This document shows, piece after piece, positions 39,322 to 47,675 of a stretch of 53,365 nucleotides of DNA (positions within the stretch are counted from its first letter, which is position 1; the number at the start of each line of letters is the position of its first letter). The translations under genes and the position numbers were made by a program. The DNA is from an uncultured Ruminococcus sp. GTDB lineage: Bacteria; Bacillota; Clostridia; Oscillospirales; Acutalibacteraceae. Under the pieces are notes generated by a model that ran no database searches, was not told where the DNA came from, and saw nothing but the letters and a program-made list of their open reading frames with translations. The stretch spans positions 1 to 53,365 of the forward strand of contig CACYWT010000014.1 in assembly GCA_902778175.1 (NCBI GenBank). Reading direction: 5' to 3'.

Positions 39322-40593
39322 TCAATTGTTCTGAGAATATTTCTCTACGAGATCTTTCATCAGCAGATAGATATTTGCAGCTGAATTTCCTTTGGAGAAA
39401 GTCTGTATAGCCTTTCTCATATCGGCAAGTTTCTGCTTGTTGCCGACAAGCTCGGTAATGGTTTCGGTGCAGGTCGTGTCCTTTTTAAGGCGTACCGCCA
39501 TATTCTTTCCGACGAGGAAATCCGCATTCTGTTCTTCCTGACCGGGAATAGCCTTGAATATGACCATAGGCAGATTTGCGGCTATGGATTCGCTTACGGT
39601 TAGTCCGCCGGGCTTGGTAATAATGAAATCAGCCATATGCATATACTTTTCTACCTCGTTGGTATAATAAAGCAGCTTTGTAGGCTTTGAGGGCTTTATA
39701 TTGCGCGACGCGGTGGAGCGTACCGGCTTTGCAGGCTTTCCGGGCTTTAAGGGCTTGACGGGCTTCAGCGGCTTAGGCTTTGAAGCCTTCATCATCTGCT
39801 TGAATTCGACCATGGTATTGTTGATCGTGATTTTTCTCAGGTAGGAATCAAATGTATTGTAAAGCTTTTCATTTTTTCCCGTGATGACAATGATCTGGAA
39901 ATCCTCTGGTGATTTGACGATTTTGTGGTATATTCTCAGAACGTCTGTAACGCCGAAGCTTCCTGCCATGATAAGCAGGGTCGGAATGGATTCGTCCAGT
40001 CCCTCGCTCTCGAAAGCTGTTTTGCGGTCGATGGGCTTGTAAAATTCCTGCTTGACGGGTATGCCGTAGGGATAAAGCTTTACACGGTCGATTCCGCGTT
40101 CAACGGCTTCTGCTACCATTTCGCGGCTCGATACGATAAAGGCGTCCACTCCTTCGGCAATATAAGCCTGATGCAGAGCGAAATCCGTGACGATGCTTAT
40201 TATCGGGATATTAAGTCCTACATGGGATTTCAGTGCGGAAAGGATCTCGGCGGCAAACGCATGGGTGGTGACAATGATATCGGGGCGGAAATCCTCTATC
40301 AGCGGACGGAGCTTATTGCGCAGAGTGCTGGTAGTTATATCCATTGTTTTATTAACGGTGGTATCGTTTTTGTCTGAGTTTTTATATATACTGCCGTACA
40401 TTTTCGGCTGGTTCCTGACAAGATAGACATAGCCGCCTGTTACCGCTTTATTCAGCAGAGGGCTGACATATTCAAGAGTATCAGCGATCTGTACAGTCGA
40501 ATCGGGGCTTTTCTGCATAATATATTCTTTCAGGGCATTTGCGGCAGCCATATGTCCTCCGCCGGTCGTAGCAGACAGTATCAGTACTCTCAT
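39322..40593 (-). CDS. MGDG-synthase/UgtP-like glycolipid glycosyltransferase with a Lys-Pro insertion
   Basis: A 423-residue GT28-type enzyme, probably transferring a sugar from a UDP-sugar to diacylglycerol. The N-terminal LSATTGGGHMAAANAL motif and MGDG-synthase domain (PDIIVTTHAFAAEIL) and the C-terminal donor site (DFIITKPGGLTVSES, PGQEEQNADFLV) are typical. Between them, at about residues 268-306, lies a low-complexity run rich in Lys-Pro (KPKPLKPVKPLKPGKPAKP, then SKPTK) exactly where homologues have a short loop before the LLYYTNEVEKYM segment. The open frame is intact. It has its own promoter and terminator. Confidence 0.87.
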   Translation of the reverse strand: MRVLILSATTGGGHMAAANALKEYIMQKSPDSTVQIADTLEYVSPLLNKAVTGGYVYLVRNQPKMYGSIYKNSDKNDTTVNKTMDITTSTLRNKLRPLIEDFRPDIIVTTHAFAAEILSALKSHVGLNIPIISIVTDFALHQAYIAEGVDAFIVSSREMVAEAVERGIDRVKLYPYGIPVKQEFYKPIDRKTAFESEGLDESIPTLLIMAGSFGVTDVLRIYHKIVKSPEDFQIIVITGKNEKLYNTFDSYLRKITINNTMVEFKQMMKASKPKPLKPVKPLKPGKPAKPVRSTASRNIKPSKPTKLLYYTNEVEKYMHMADFIITKPGGLTVSESIAANLPMVIFKAIPGQEEQNADFLVGKNMAVRLKKDTTCTETITELVGNKQKLADMRKAIQTFSKGNSAANIYLLMKDLVEKYSQNN

Positions 40594-40671
40594 AAGATCA
40601 ATCCTTTCCCCTCAGACAGCGCCGCGGAAAAATGTATTCCGGAACTTGCAGCCTGTGTGTTTCTGCAATAT

Positions 40672-40699
40672 ATTATACGATATTTTTCTCTTTTTTTCA
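40672..40699 (-). promoter_or_regulatory. Promoter of the glycosyltransferase gene
   Basis: Minus-strand TTGAAA (40694-40699), a 16-base spacer, TATAAT (40672-40677). Confidence 0.7.
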
Positions 40700-40715
40700 A
40701 TAGCAGTTGTATACA

Positions 40716-40787
40716 TACATTCCGTTTTGTCGTGAAAATTGAAGTTTTTTAAGAAAGTAGTAAAAAAGCTCAATTTTTCACGGAATG
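40716..40787. repeat. Long imperfect hairpin between divergent promoters
   Basis: Outer arms ACATTCC (40716-40722) and GGAATGT (40781-40787), and inner arms GTGAAAATTGA (40731-40741) and TCAATTTTTCAC (40769-40780), with T6/A6 runs inside and an 11-base loop. It lies between the glycosyltransferase promoter and the VanW gene, within a 324-base gap that otherwise holds only promoters. It resembles a miniature palindromic element or a shared operator. Confidence 0.6.
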
Positions 40788-40835
40788 TAAACTTATGTTT
40801 GGCAGTATTTACACGGGCAAAAATGAAAATAATTC

Positions 40836-40865
40836 TTTACTTTTGAACGTCCTGTGTTGTATTAT
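40836..40865 (+). promoter_or_regulatory. Candidate promoter of the VanW-family gene
   Basis: TTTACT (40836-40841), an 18-base spacer, TATTAT (40860-40865), 39 bases before the ribosome site. Confidence 0.5.
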
Positions 40866-40917
40866 ATTAGTGGAAAAGAAGATAAACACAGTTATATCAC
40901 GGACAGGAGGCTTTCTG

Positions 40918-42807
40918 ATGGAAGAAAAGGATAAGATCGAAAACAACAGCTCCGTAACAGAAAATGAAGCCGAAGAGGTCGTATTCAACGGACCTGCCCC
41001 GGTAAAAAAGGAAGAAAAAACAAAGGAAAGCGAAGAAGTAACCTTCGCCGGGACAGTAAGGAAAGAAGATGACGATGTCGTCACCTTCGCAGGAACAGCA
41101 AAAAAAGAAGAAATAAATGAACCTGTTATATCGGGCGGTAACGATGCAGATGAGGATTCCGTCGTTTTTGCAAAATCCGATACAACGGTAAAGCGTCATG
41201 CTGCAAAGAAAATCAAAAAAGCAAAAAAGGTGAGCAAGGTCCCGGTAATAATCGGATCGGTTCTGCTTATTGCGGCAGCAGCAGGCGGGATCTGGTATGC
41301 TGTCAATTTTATGAGACAGTCCGGAACAACAATGGTCGAAACTCACAGCGAGGCTTCACAGGCTTCAAAATCCGCCGCTGCGTCAGAAAAGCAGGATAAG
41401 GAAGAGAGCGTTGTTTCTTCGCTGCCGGTTATCAGAGAGGAATCCGCCGAGATCAAGCAGATAGATACCGCGACCATCGTATTCGGTGATAACGTGACAG
41501 TTTCCGGCGTAAGTCTTTCGGGAAAAACTCTCAGCGAGGCTTATGAGATCATGCAGGAGCCGATACTGAAGCTCCGCGATGAGGTCAGCATTACCGTCAA
41601 CTGCGACGGAAAGAGCATGGCTCTGACCGAGGATGATTTCGTTTATAATACCGATCTTTCAAACGTGCTTATCCAGGCTTATCATTTCAGCCGCGGCGAG
41701 CTTGATGATCCTACGGTCGATACGGTATACAATAACGGCAAGACGGATTTTATCGTACATTCGGTCATAGACCCGACTTCCGTAAACATTGCCGTAAAGA
41801 AGGTAACGGATAAATTCAATATTCAGCCGGTTGACGCTCATGTAAAGGAATTTATTCCCGATGCAACTGAGAAATTCACATATGAGGACGGTAAGGACGG
41901 CTATCTGCTGGACAATAATGTCGTTACGGAAAAGATAAACTCTATTATCGAACAGCCTACAAAGAAGGGCGCTGTTTCGCTGAGTACCAAAAAGACGCCG
42001 TTCAAGGTATCGCTTGATCAGATCAAGGCAAATACAAGACTTATCGCTTCACACTATACAACGGCAAACAATATCTGGGCATCGAACCATAATATGGAGC
42101 TTGCCATCAAGTCGGCAAACGGCATAGTTGTAAAACCCGGCGAAACATTCTCCTTCAACGCAACGACGGGCGACACGACAAACGGTGACCTCGGTTATGT
42201 TGAATCCAAGGCTTATGTACGCGGTAATATAGAGATGCAGTACGGCGGAGGTATATGTCAGGCTGCAACAACGCTTTATCTGTGTGCTTTAAAGGCTGAC
42301 ATGGAGGTCGTTGAAAGACACGCTCATCAGTTTGCATCCGCTTATGCTGATATCGGCCTTGACGCTACCATAGACTACGGCAACCTTGATATGCAGGTCA
42401 AGAATACAAAGGATTACGCTATATATATCGCTACCTATGTATATGACTATAACGGTGACGGAATGGACGAGATCTGCGCTGAGATGTACGGTCCGGCATC
42501 AAAGGAATACGATGAGATCGTTCCTGTTGGCTGGGTAACAAAATATGCCGGCAATTCATTCTCCGGCAGTGGCGCAAAGGTATATTTCAAGGACGGCAAG
42601 GAAGTCAAGAGAGAAAAGCTTCCTTCCGGCGGATATGATATCCATTATGAAAGCTACGATTATCTTGAGTCGCTTATTCCTGCCGATGTTGAGAACGGTC
42701 CTGCCAATGTTTCGCCTACAGGCAGAACTCCGGCTGTTCTTTCGCCTAACGGCGTCGGAAGCTGCGGCCCGATACCATATGGTCAGGCATCACAGTATCT
42801 GAGCTGA
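40918..42807 (+). CDS. VanW-family membrane-anchored protein
   Basis: A 629-residue cell-surface protein. The ATG at 40918 has AGGAGG seven bases upstream; the frame is open further but unsupported. A charged cytoplasmic N-terminus (1-106) carries four copies of a short motif, V-[VT]-F-[AN]-[GK], at roughly residues 21, 41, 54 and 81 (EEVVFNG, EEVTFAGT, DVVTFAGT, DSVVFAKS). One TM helix (about 107-131) follows, then a Ser/Glu linker, a putative peptidoglycan-binding PG_binding_4-like region (about 180-340) and the VanW domain (RLIASHYTT through GGGICQAATTLY). VanW domains are linked to envelope and vancomycin-resistance clusters, but their function is not established. Confidence 0.88.
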   Translation: MEEKDKIENNSSVTENEAEEVVFNGPAPVKKEEKTKESEEVTFAGTVRKEDDDVVTFAGTAKKEEINEPVISGGNDADEDSVVFAKSDTTVKRHAAKKIKKAKKVSKVPVIIGSVLLIAAAAGGIWYAVNFMRQSGTTMVETHSEASQASKSAAASEKQDKEESVVSSLPVIREESAEIKQIDTATIVFGDNVTVSGVSLSGKTLSEAYEIMQEPILKLRDEVSITVNCDGKSMALTEDDFVYNTDLSNVLIQAYHFSRGELDDPTVDTVYNNGKTDFIVHSVIDPTSVNIAVKKVTDKFNIQPVDAHVKEFIPDATEKFTYEDGKDGYLLDNNVVTEKINSIIEQPTKKGAVSLSTKKTPFKVSLDQIKANTRLIASHYTTANNIWASNHNMELAIKSANGIVVKPGETFSFNATTGDTTNGDLGYVESKAYVRGNIEMQYGGGICQAATTLYLCALKADMEVVERHAHQFASAYADIGLDATIDYGNLDMQVKNTKDYAIYIATYVYDYNGDGMDEICAEMYGPASKEYDEIVPVGWVTKYAGNSFSGSGAKVYFKDGKEVKREKLPSGGYDIHYESYDYLESLIPADVENGPANVSPTGRTPAVLSPNGVGSCGPIPYGQASQYLS

Positions 42808-42819
42808 TAAAAACAAATG

Positions 42820-42857
42820 AATCCCCGGGTCCGGCTGAAAAGTCTGACCCGGGGATT
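42820..42857. terminator. Terminator between VanW-family gene and nadA
   Basis: 12-bp perfect stem AATCCCCGGGTC (42820-42831) with GACCCGGGGATT (42846-42857), AT-rich on both sides (TTGTTTTT on the minus strand). Probably bidirectional. Confidence 0.75.
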
Positions 42858-42902
42858 ATTAAATAATAATCCTGTTGTATAGCTGCGGCTTTCCGTTGTC
42901 GG

Positions 42903-43820
42903 TCAGCCACCCATTTCTATCATTTTGTCGATGCATTTTCTTGCCTGCATTATGGTTTCGCCGTCCATGATGATCTCTTCGCCGGCTTCGCCCTTGACAC
43001 AATTAAGTACATCGACAAGCGTTGTTGCCTTCATATTTTCGCAGATCAGTCCCTTGGACATGACATAGAATTTCTTGTCGGGACATTCATACTGCAGATG
43101 CTGTACTATACTGTTTTCGGTGCCGATGATAAATTCTTTGGCGTCGGATCTCTTTGCAAATTCCATAATGCCCGAGGTAGATCCGACATAATCTGCCATT
43201 TCGGAAATCGCAGGTCTGCATTCGGGATGAACGAGCATAAGCGCGTCGGGGTGAAGCTCCTTTGCAAGCTGAGCCTGTTCCTTTGTTACTGCTGCATGGG
43301 TCGGACATCCTCCCTGCAGGAGCTTGATGTTTTTGTCGGGGAGCGCTTTTGCGACAAACGCTCCGAGATTACAGTCGGGTATGAAAAGAATATCAGGATT
43401 GTCTATTGCACCGACGATCTTTACTGCACTCGAAGATGTAACGCATACATCACATACGGTTTTGAGTGCGGCGGTGGTGTTTATGTATGCGACTACGGTA
43501 TATCCCGGATATTTGAGCTTGACGGCTTCGATCATTTCCTTGTCCATCTGCTCTGCCATCGGGCAGCCTGCGATCGGATTGGAAAGGATCACTTTCTTTT
43601 CCGGAGAAAGCATTTTTACTGTTTCAGCCATAAAGCGTACTCCGCACATGAGGACGTTCCTGTTTTCCACGCCCTTTGCCATTTTGCTCAGAGCGTATGA
43701 ATCTCCGGTAAAATCCGCGACCTCAAGTATTTCATGAGCCTGATAGCTGTGTGCAAGTATGCAGAAATCATTCTCCTTTTTAAGCCTTAGTATTTCGTCC
43801 TGTATTTCCCTTGTTGTCAT
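42903..43820 (-). CDS. nadA: Quinolinate synthase NadA
   Basis: [4Fe-4S] enzyme condensing iminoaspartate with dihydroxyacetone phosphate to quinolinate for de novo NAD synthesis. About 305 residues from MTTREIQDEIL; the ATG nine bases after GGAG is preferred over one two codons earlier and over the long upstream extension. Conserved motifs: LAHSYQAHEILEVADF, NVLMCGVRFMAETVKML, PDCNLGAFVA, GGCPTHAAVT, HPECRPAISEMAD and GTENSIVQHL, supplying the cluster Cys. nadB and nadC are not in the window. Confidence 0.95.
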   Translation of the reverse strand: MTTREIQDEILRLKKENDFCILAHSYQAHEILEVADFTGDSYALSKMAKGVENRNVLMCGVRFMAETVKMLSPEKKVILSNPIAGCPMAEQMDKEMIEAVKLKYPGYTVVAYINTTAALKTVCDVCVTSSSAVKIVGAIDNPDILFIPDCNLGAFVAKALPDKNIKLLQGGCPTHAAVTKEQAQLAKELHPDALMLVHPECRPAISEMADYVGSTSGIMEFAKRSDAKEFIIGTENSIVQHLQYECPDKKFYVMSKGLICENMKATTLVDVLNCVKGEAGEEIIMDGETIMQARKCIDKMIEMGG

Positions 43821-43848
43821 TTGCATCTTCTCCGATTTTATGAAATTT

Positions 43849-43889
43849 ATGTCAAGTTTAAAATGAAAATTGACAAGTTTTCTTGACAT
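43849..43889. promoter_or_regulatory. Inverted repeats upstream of nadA
   Basis: ATGTCAAG (43849-43856) and CTTGACAT (43882-43889) form a perfect 8-bp inverted repeat, with a third related site TTGACAAG between (43870-43877). They lie just ahead of nadA and overlap any promoter there. An operator for a NAD regulator is possible; I cannot assign the protein. Confidence 0.5.
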
Positions 43890-43923
43890 TATTTTTATTA
43901 TGTGTTACAATATCTACAGTCGG

Positions 43924-44571
43924 TCAGCCCTGTTTTGTGAATACCGATTTGGGAGCGCCGCAAATAGGACAGATCCAGTCATTTGGCAGCTCGTCAAAGG
44001 GTATCAGGGTGTCGCTGTATTCATATTTGCATATATTACATACATATTTTTCGGCAGCCTCTTCCTTTTCTTCATAGTAGGTAGGCGCATATTTCGGGGA
44101 TTTTCCCTTGATGACATTGCGGTAATAATCGTAAGTCATCGGCTTTCCCTTTATCTTTTCGCTGCCGGCGATCGGCTCGGCAATGAAGATGGTATGCGTT
44201 ACTGTTTCCACCGTATTGACTACCTTGCAGAAGAACCAGCAGCATATCTCCTCACGGATAACGGGCGCGCCTTCGCGCAGAAGAGTATAGCGGACGTTGG
44301 AAAGCTTATCATTTGTTCGTCCGGAGGTATATCCCAATGCGCCGATAGCGGAACCTGATGTATTTTCCGAAAGAACGCTTACTGTGAATTCACCGTATTT
44401 CTTTATAAGCTCGTTGGTATAGTTGCTGTGGTTCACGCTTACCGCGATCGTCATGGGAAGAGATGATATCTGCATTACCGTATTGACGATGCAGGCATTC
44501 GGCCGGTCGTCACCCCTGACGCCTACGGCAAACATTCCGTAGGAAAGCGATGTGAGGATCCTGTCATACAT
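43924..44571 (-). CDS. Flavin reductase-rubredoxin fusion (high-molecular-weight rubredoxin type)
   Basis: A 215-residue electron carrier. Residues 1-160 form a flavoredoxin-like FMN domain (LTSLSYGMFAVGV, ACIVNTVMQISSLP, NENTSG-like SVLSENTSGSAIG). Residues about 175-213 form a rubredoxin domain with CNICKYEY and WICPICGAP, the four iron ligands. The rubredoxin loop between the Cys pairs is short (about 20 residues) compared with the roughly 30 of classical rubredoxin. Proteins of this type deliver electrons to flavodiiron oxygen or NO reductases in anaerobes; no such reductase is nearby. Confidence 0.87.
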   Translation of the reverse strand: MYDRILTSLSYGMFAVGVRGDDRPNACIVNTVMQISSLPMTIAVSVNHSNYTNELIKKYGEFTVSVLSENTSGSAIGALGYTSGRTNDKLSNVRYTLLREGAPVIREEICCWFFCKVVNTVETVTHTIFIAEPIAGSEKIKGKPMTYDYYRNVIKGKSPKYAPTYYEEKEEAAEKYVCNICKYEYSDTLIPFDELPNDWICPICGAPKSVFTKQG

Positions 44572-44708
44572 ATATGTGCGCTCCTTTCTGAAAAGGACAA
44601 TAGTCTGCCTATTATCCGCAGATGTTCCGATTAGTCTTATAATAGCACAATCTGCGTTGATTTACAAGGCAAAATCCATATTTTTTCAGAAAGGCAATAT
44701 AATTTTTT

Positions 44709-45152
44709 TCATATAATATCCAAAATAACGCGAAAAACGCCGTAAAGAACGGACGCGACAGTCCCGTAAACTATTACAGGTCCGGCGATAATGAACATTT
44801 TTGTTCCCACACCGGGAATGAAACCCTCGCTTTTGAATTCCACGGCAGGAGAAACCACGGCATTGGAAAAGCCTGTTATCGGGACAAGGGTACCTGCGCC
44901 GCCGATCTTTGCGATATTATCGTACCAGCCGAGCGCTGTGAACAATGCTCCGAGAAAGATCAGGGAAACGCTTGTCAGGCATCGGGAATCCCTGATATCA
45001 AAGCCGGCGGCTGAAAAAGCCTCCGTCATTGCCTGACCGATGGTGCAGATAAAGCCTCCGACGAGGAACGCGCCTGCGCAGTCCCGGACTATACGGCTTG
45101 AGGGCGAAACCTTGCCGACCATTTTCTCGTATTCGGACTGTGAAATATTCAT
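44709..45152 (-). CDS. spoVAC: Stage V sporulation protein SpoVAC-like
   Basis: A 147-residue membrane protein with five or so hydrophobic segments, matching SpoVAC: AFLVGGFICTIGQAM, FLGALFTALGWYDNIAKIGGAGTLVPITGFSNAVVSPAVEFKSEG (shown here only as landmarks GWYDNIAK and PITGFSNAV), GVGTKMFIIAGPVIVYG. SpoVA proteins move Ca-dipicolinate across spore membranes. I take the ATG at 45152 after AAAGGG. SpoVAD and SpoVAE normally adjoin it; neither is present here. Confidence 0.82.
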   Translation of the reverse strand: MNISQSEYEKMVGKVSPSSRIVRDCAGAFLVGGFICTIGQAMTEAFSAAGFDIRDSRCLTSVSLIFLGALFTALGWYDNIAKIGGAGTLVPITGFSNAVVSPAVEFKSEGFIPGVGTKMFIIAGPVIVYGTVASVLYGVFRVILDII

Positions 45153-45232
45153 TGCATACACCCTTTCGATATATAGATATTAATATTTTTTCCGCCGCGC
45201 TGCGGAATTATACAGAACAGAGGTCATTGATT

Positions 45233-46375
45233 TTGAAGGAAATATATCTTGACAACAGTGCTACAACAAAGGTCTGTCCTCAGGCTGCTGCGAAAGCTCT
45301 TGAGATAATGACTGAAAACTACGGCAATCCGTCCTCGCTTCACAGTATGGGGCTGAAGGCGGAGCATGAGCTTACTGCCGCAAGGAAAATAATAGCTTCC
45401 TCCATAGGCGCTCAGCCGGAGGAGATAATATTCACCTCCGGAGGAACCGAGGGAAACAATACAGCCATCGCAGGAGCGGCTCACGCTCTCGCAAGACGTG
45501 GAAAAAGAATAGTTACCACCGCGACGGAACATTCCTCGGTGCTGGAAATGATGCAGCAGCTCGAAAAGGAGGGCTTTGAGGTTATATATCTCAGCCCCGA
45601 TAAAAACGGACGGGTAAGGGAAGAGGATATAAAAGCCGCCGTGACAAGGGATACTGTTCTTGTCAGCATTATGGCGGTCAATAACGAAACAGGGGCGATA
45701 CAGCCGATAGGCTGTGTATCAAAAATAATAGCAGCCTCTGGTGCGCCTGCTCTTTTTCACTGCGACGCTGTTCAGGCATATATGAAAATGCCCGTTGTGC
45801 CGAAAAAATACGGTATAGACCTTATGACCGTGAGCGGACACAAGATACACGCTCCGAAAGGCTCCGGCGCTCTGTATATTCGCAGGGGCGCAAGGATCCT
45901 TCCGCTGCATTTCGGCGGTATGCAGGAAAAAAAGCTTCGTCCCGGAACAGAGCCGATGCCTGCGGTATGCGCTATGGGCGCGGCTGTGAGCGCACTTTCG
46001 GAAGATAAGGAAAGGGGCGCGAGGATAAAGGAGATAAGCTCCGTTTTCCGCAGCAGGCTTATGCAGACGCAGGGGATAGTGCTTAATTCCGATGAGGAAT
46101 GTCTGCCGTATATAATCAATTTTTCGGTTCCGGGGCTTCGCTCGGAAACCCTGCTTCATTTCCTTGCGGAGAGAGGGATATATGTTTCCAGCGGATCCGC
46201 CTGCGCAAAGGGACATAAGAGCCATGTGCTGACGGCAATGGGACTTTCCCCCGAACGCGCTGATTCCGCGCTGAGAATAAGCTTTTCTGCCGAAAATACC
46301 GCGGAAGATGCGGATATTCTGATAAAATCTTTGGAAAATGCAATTGCAACACTTGCAAGAGCCGTTAAAAAGTGA
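45233..46375 (+). CDS. Cysteine desulfurase (NifS/IscS-like)
   Basis: PLP enzyme that takes sulfur from cysteine as a protein persulfide. About 380 residues from a TTG start (MKEIYLDNSATTKVCPQAA) with AGAGG nine bases upstream; the longer open frame has no ribosome site. The PLP lysine lies in VSGHKIHAPKGSG and the active Cys in the SSGSACAKGHKSH loop. It is followed after 80 bases by thiI, so it is probably the dedicated sulfur donor for s4U (the NifZ-ThiI arrangement). No IscU/SufU scaffold adjoins it. Confidence 0.93.
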   Translation: MKEIYLDNSATTKVCPQAAAKALEIMTENYGNPSSLHSMGLKAEHELTAARKIIASSIGAQPEEIIFTSGGTEGNNTAIAGAAHALARRGKRIVTTATEHSSVLEMMQQLEKEGFEVIYLSPDKNGRVREEDIKAAVTRDTVLVSIMAVNNETGAIQPIGCVSKIIAASGAPALFHCDAVQAYMKMPVVPKKYGIDLMTVSGHKIHAPKGSGALYIRRGARILPLHFGGMQEKKLRPGTEPMPAVCAMGAAVSALSEDKERGARIKEISSVFRSRLMQTQGIVLNSDEECLPYIINFSVPGLRSETLLHFLAERGIYVSSGSACAKGHKSHVLTAMGLSPERADSALRISFSAENTAEDADILIKSLENAIATLARAVKK

Positions 46376-46455
46376 TAAAATAAATTGTTAATGTTTGTGT
46401 TCCGGAATTATTATCCGGAAAGGCTACTATCAATAAAAAAGGAAGATCGCATAAG

Positions 46456-47622
46456 ATGAAGGAAGTAATCCTTATCAAGCTCGGTGAGATCGTGCTCAAG
46501 GGCTTGAACCGCAAGAATTTCGAGGACAGACTGATAAAGAATATAAAGCACCGTCTGCATTTTGTCGGTCCGTGCAAAGTGAAAAACGCCCAGTCTACAA
46601 TAACGGTGACTCCGCTGTTCGATGACGTGGATATCGACGAGGTGGAAAACTGTATTTCCAGAATATTCGGTATAGCGGCTTTTTCCCGCGTCTGCGCTGT
46701 CGGGAAGGATCTGGAGGTCATCAAGACTTCCGCGGCGGAATATCTTGCGGATCATTTTTCGAGAATAAAAAGTTTCAAGGTCGAGGCAAAGCGTTCGGAC
46801 AAGAGCTTTCCCTATACCTCTCCGGAAATAGCGAGGGAGGTCGGAGGTTTCCTTGCCGATACTTTCCCGGAAGTCGCTGTTGATGTGCATGATCCCGATG
46901 CAGTCGTTACTGTTGAGATAAGAGATGCCGCAGCCTATATACATTCCGAAGTGAAAAGAGGCGCCGGAGGTATCCCCGTGGGGACCGGAGGAAAGGCGGC
47001 TGTTCTTATTTCGGGCGGCATAGACAGTCCGGTCGCGGCATATATGATGTCCAAGAGGGGTATCGAGCTTACCGCGGTGCATTTTGCAAGTCCGCCGTAT
47101 ACCAGCGAGCGGGCAGAGGAAAAGGTCGCACAGCTGCTGAAAAAGGTTTCTGCCTACAGCGGAATGATAACGATGTATACCGTTCCCTTCACAAAGCTTC
47201 AGGAGGAGATCAGGGATAAATGCCATGAGGAATATTTCACGATAATAATGCGCCGTTTCATGATGGCGATCGCCGAGCGGATAGCTGCTGATAACGATTG
47301 TCAGGCTCTTATCACCGGGGAAAGCCTAGGTCAGGTGGCAAGCCAGACGATAGGCGCGATAGCCTGTACAGATGAAGCCTGCAATATGCCTGTGTTCCGT
47401 CCGCTTATCGGAATGGATAAGGAGGAGATCATCAGCATATCAAGAAAGATAGATACCTTCGATATTTCCATACAGCCGTATGAGGATTGCTGTACGGTAT
47501 TTACGCCAAAGCACCCGCGTACAAGACCGGTACTGAAAAACGTAAAGGCTGAACAGAATAAGATAGATTTTGAACCGCTTTTCAGGGAAGCAATAGAGAA
47601 TGTGAAGATCACGGAGATCTGA
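46456..47622 (+). CDS. thiI: tRNA 4-thiouridine synthase ThiI
   Basis: ATP-pyrophosphatase that places sulfur at U8 of tRNA, and may also serve thiamine synthesis. The 388 residues comprise an N-terminal ferredoxin-like domain and THUMP domain (about 1-165), then the PP-loop domain with VLISGGIDSPVAAYMM. It ends at the PP-loop domain without the rhodanese extension of the E. coli form, as in Bacillus. A perfect hairpin TTCCGGA/TCCGGAA (46400-46420) lies in the gap from the desulfurase. Confidence 0.95.
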   Translation: MKEVILIKLGEIVLKGLNRKNFEDRLIKNIKHRLHFVGPCKVKNAQSTITVTPLFDDVDIDEVENCISRIFGIAAFSRVCAVGKDLEVIKTSAAEYLADHFSRIKSFKVEAKRSDKSFPYTSPEIAREVGGFLADTFPEVAVDVHDPDAVVTVEIRDAAAYIHSEVKRGAGGIPVGTGGKAAVLISGGIDSPVAAYMMSKRGIELTAVHFASPPYTSERAEEKVAQLLKKVSAYSGMITMYTVPFTKLQEEIRDKCHEEYFTIIMRRFMMAIAERIAADNDCQALITGESLGQVASQTIGAIACTDEACNMPVFRPLIGMDKEEIISISRKIDTFDISIQPYEDCCTVFTPKHPRTRPVLKNVKAEQNKIDFEPLFREAIENVKITEI

Positions 47623-47675
47623 TCCGTTGATATATTGTAAATGAACGGCGAAAGCCGCAGGGAGTGATTAACTGA

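Noticed and set aside
43098-43700. 200-codon plus-strand open frame
   Set aside because: It is antisense to nadA, whose motifs are complete.
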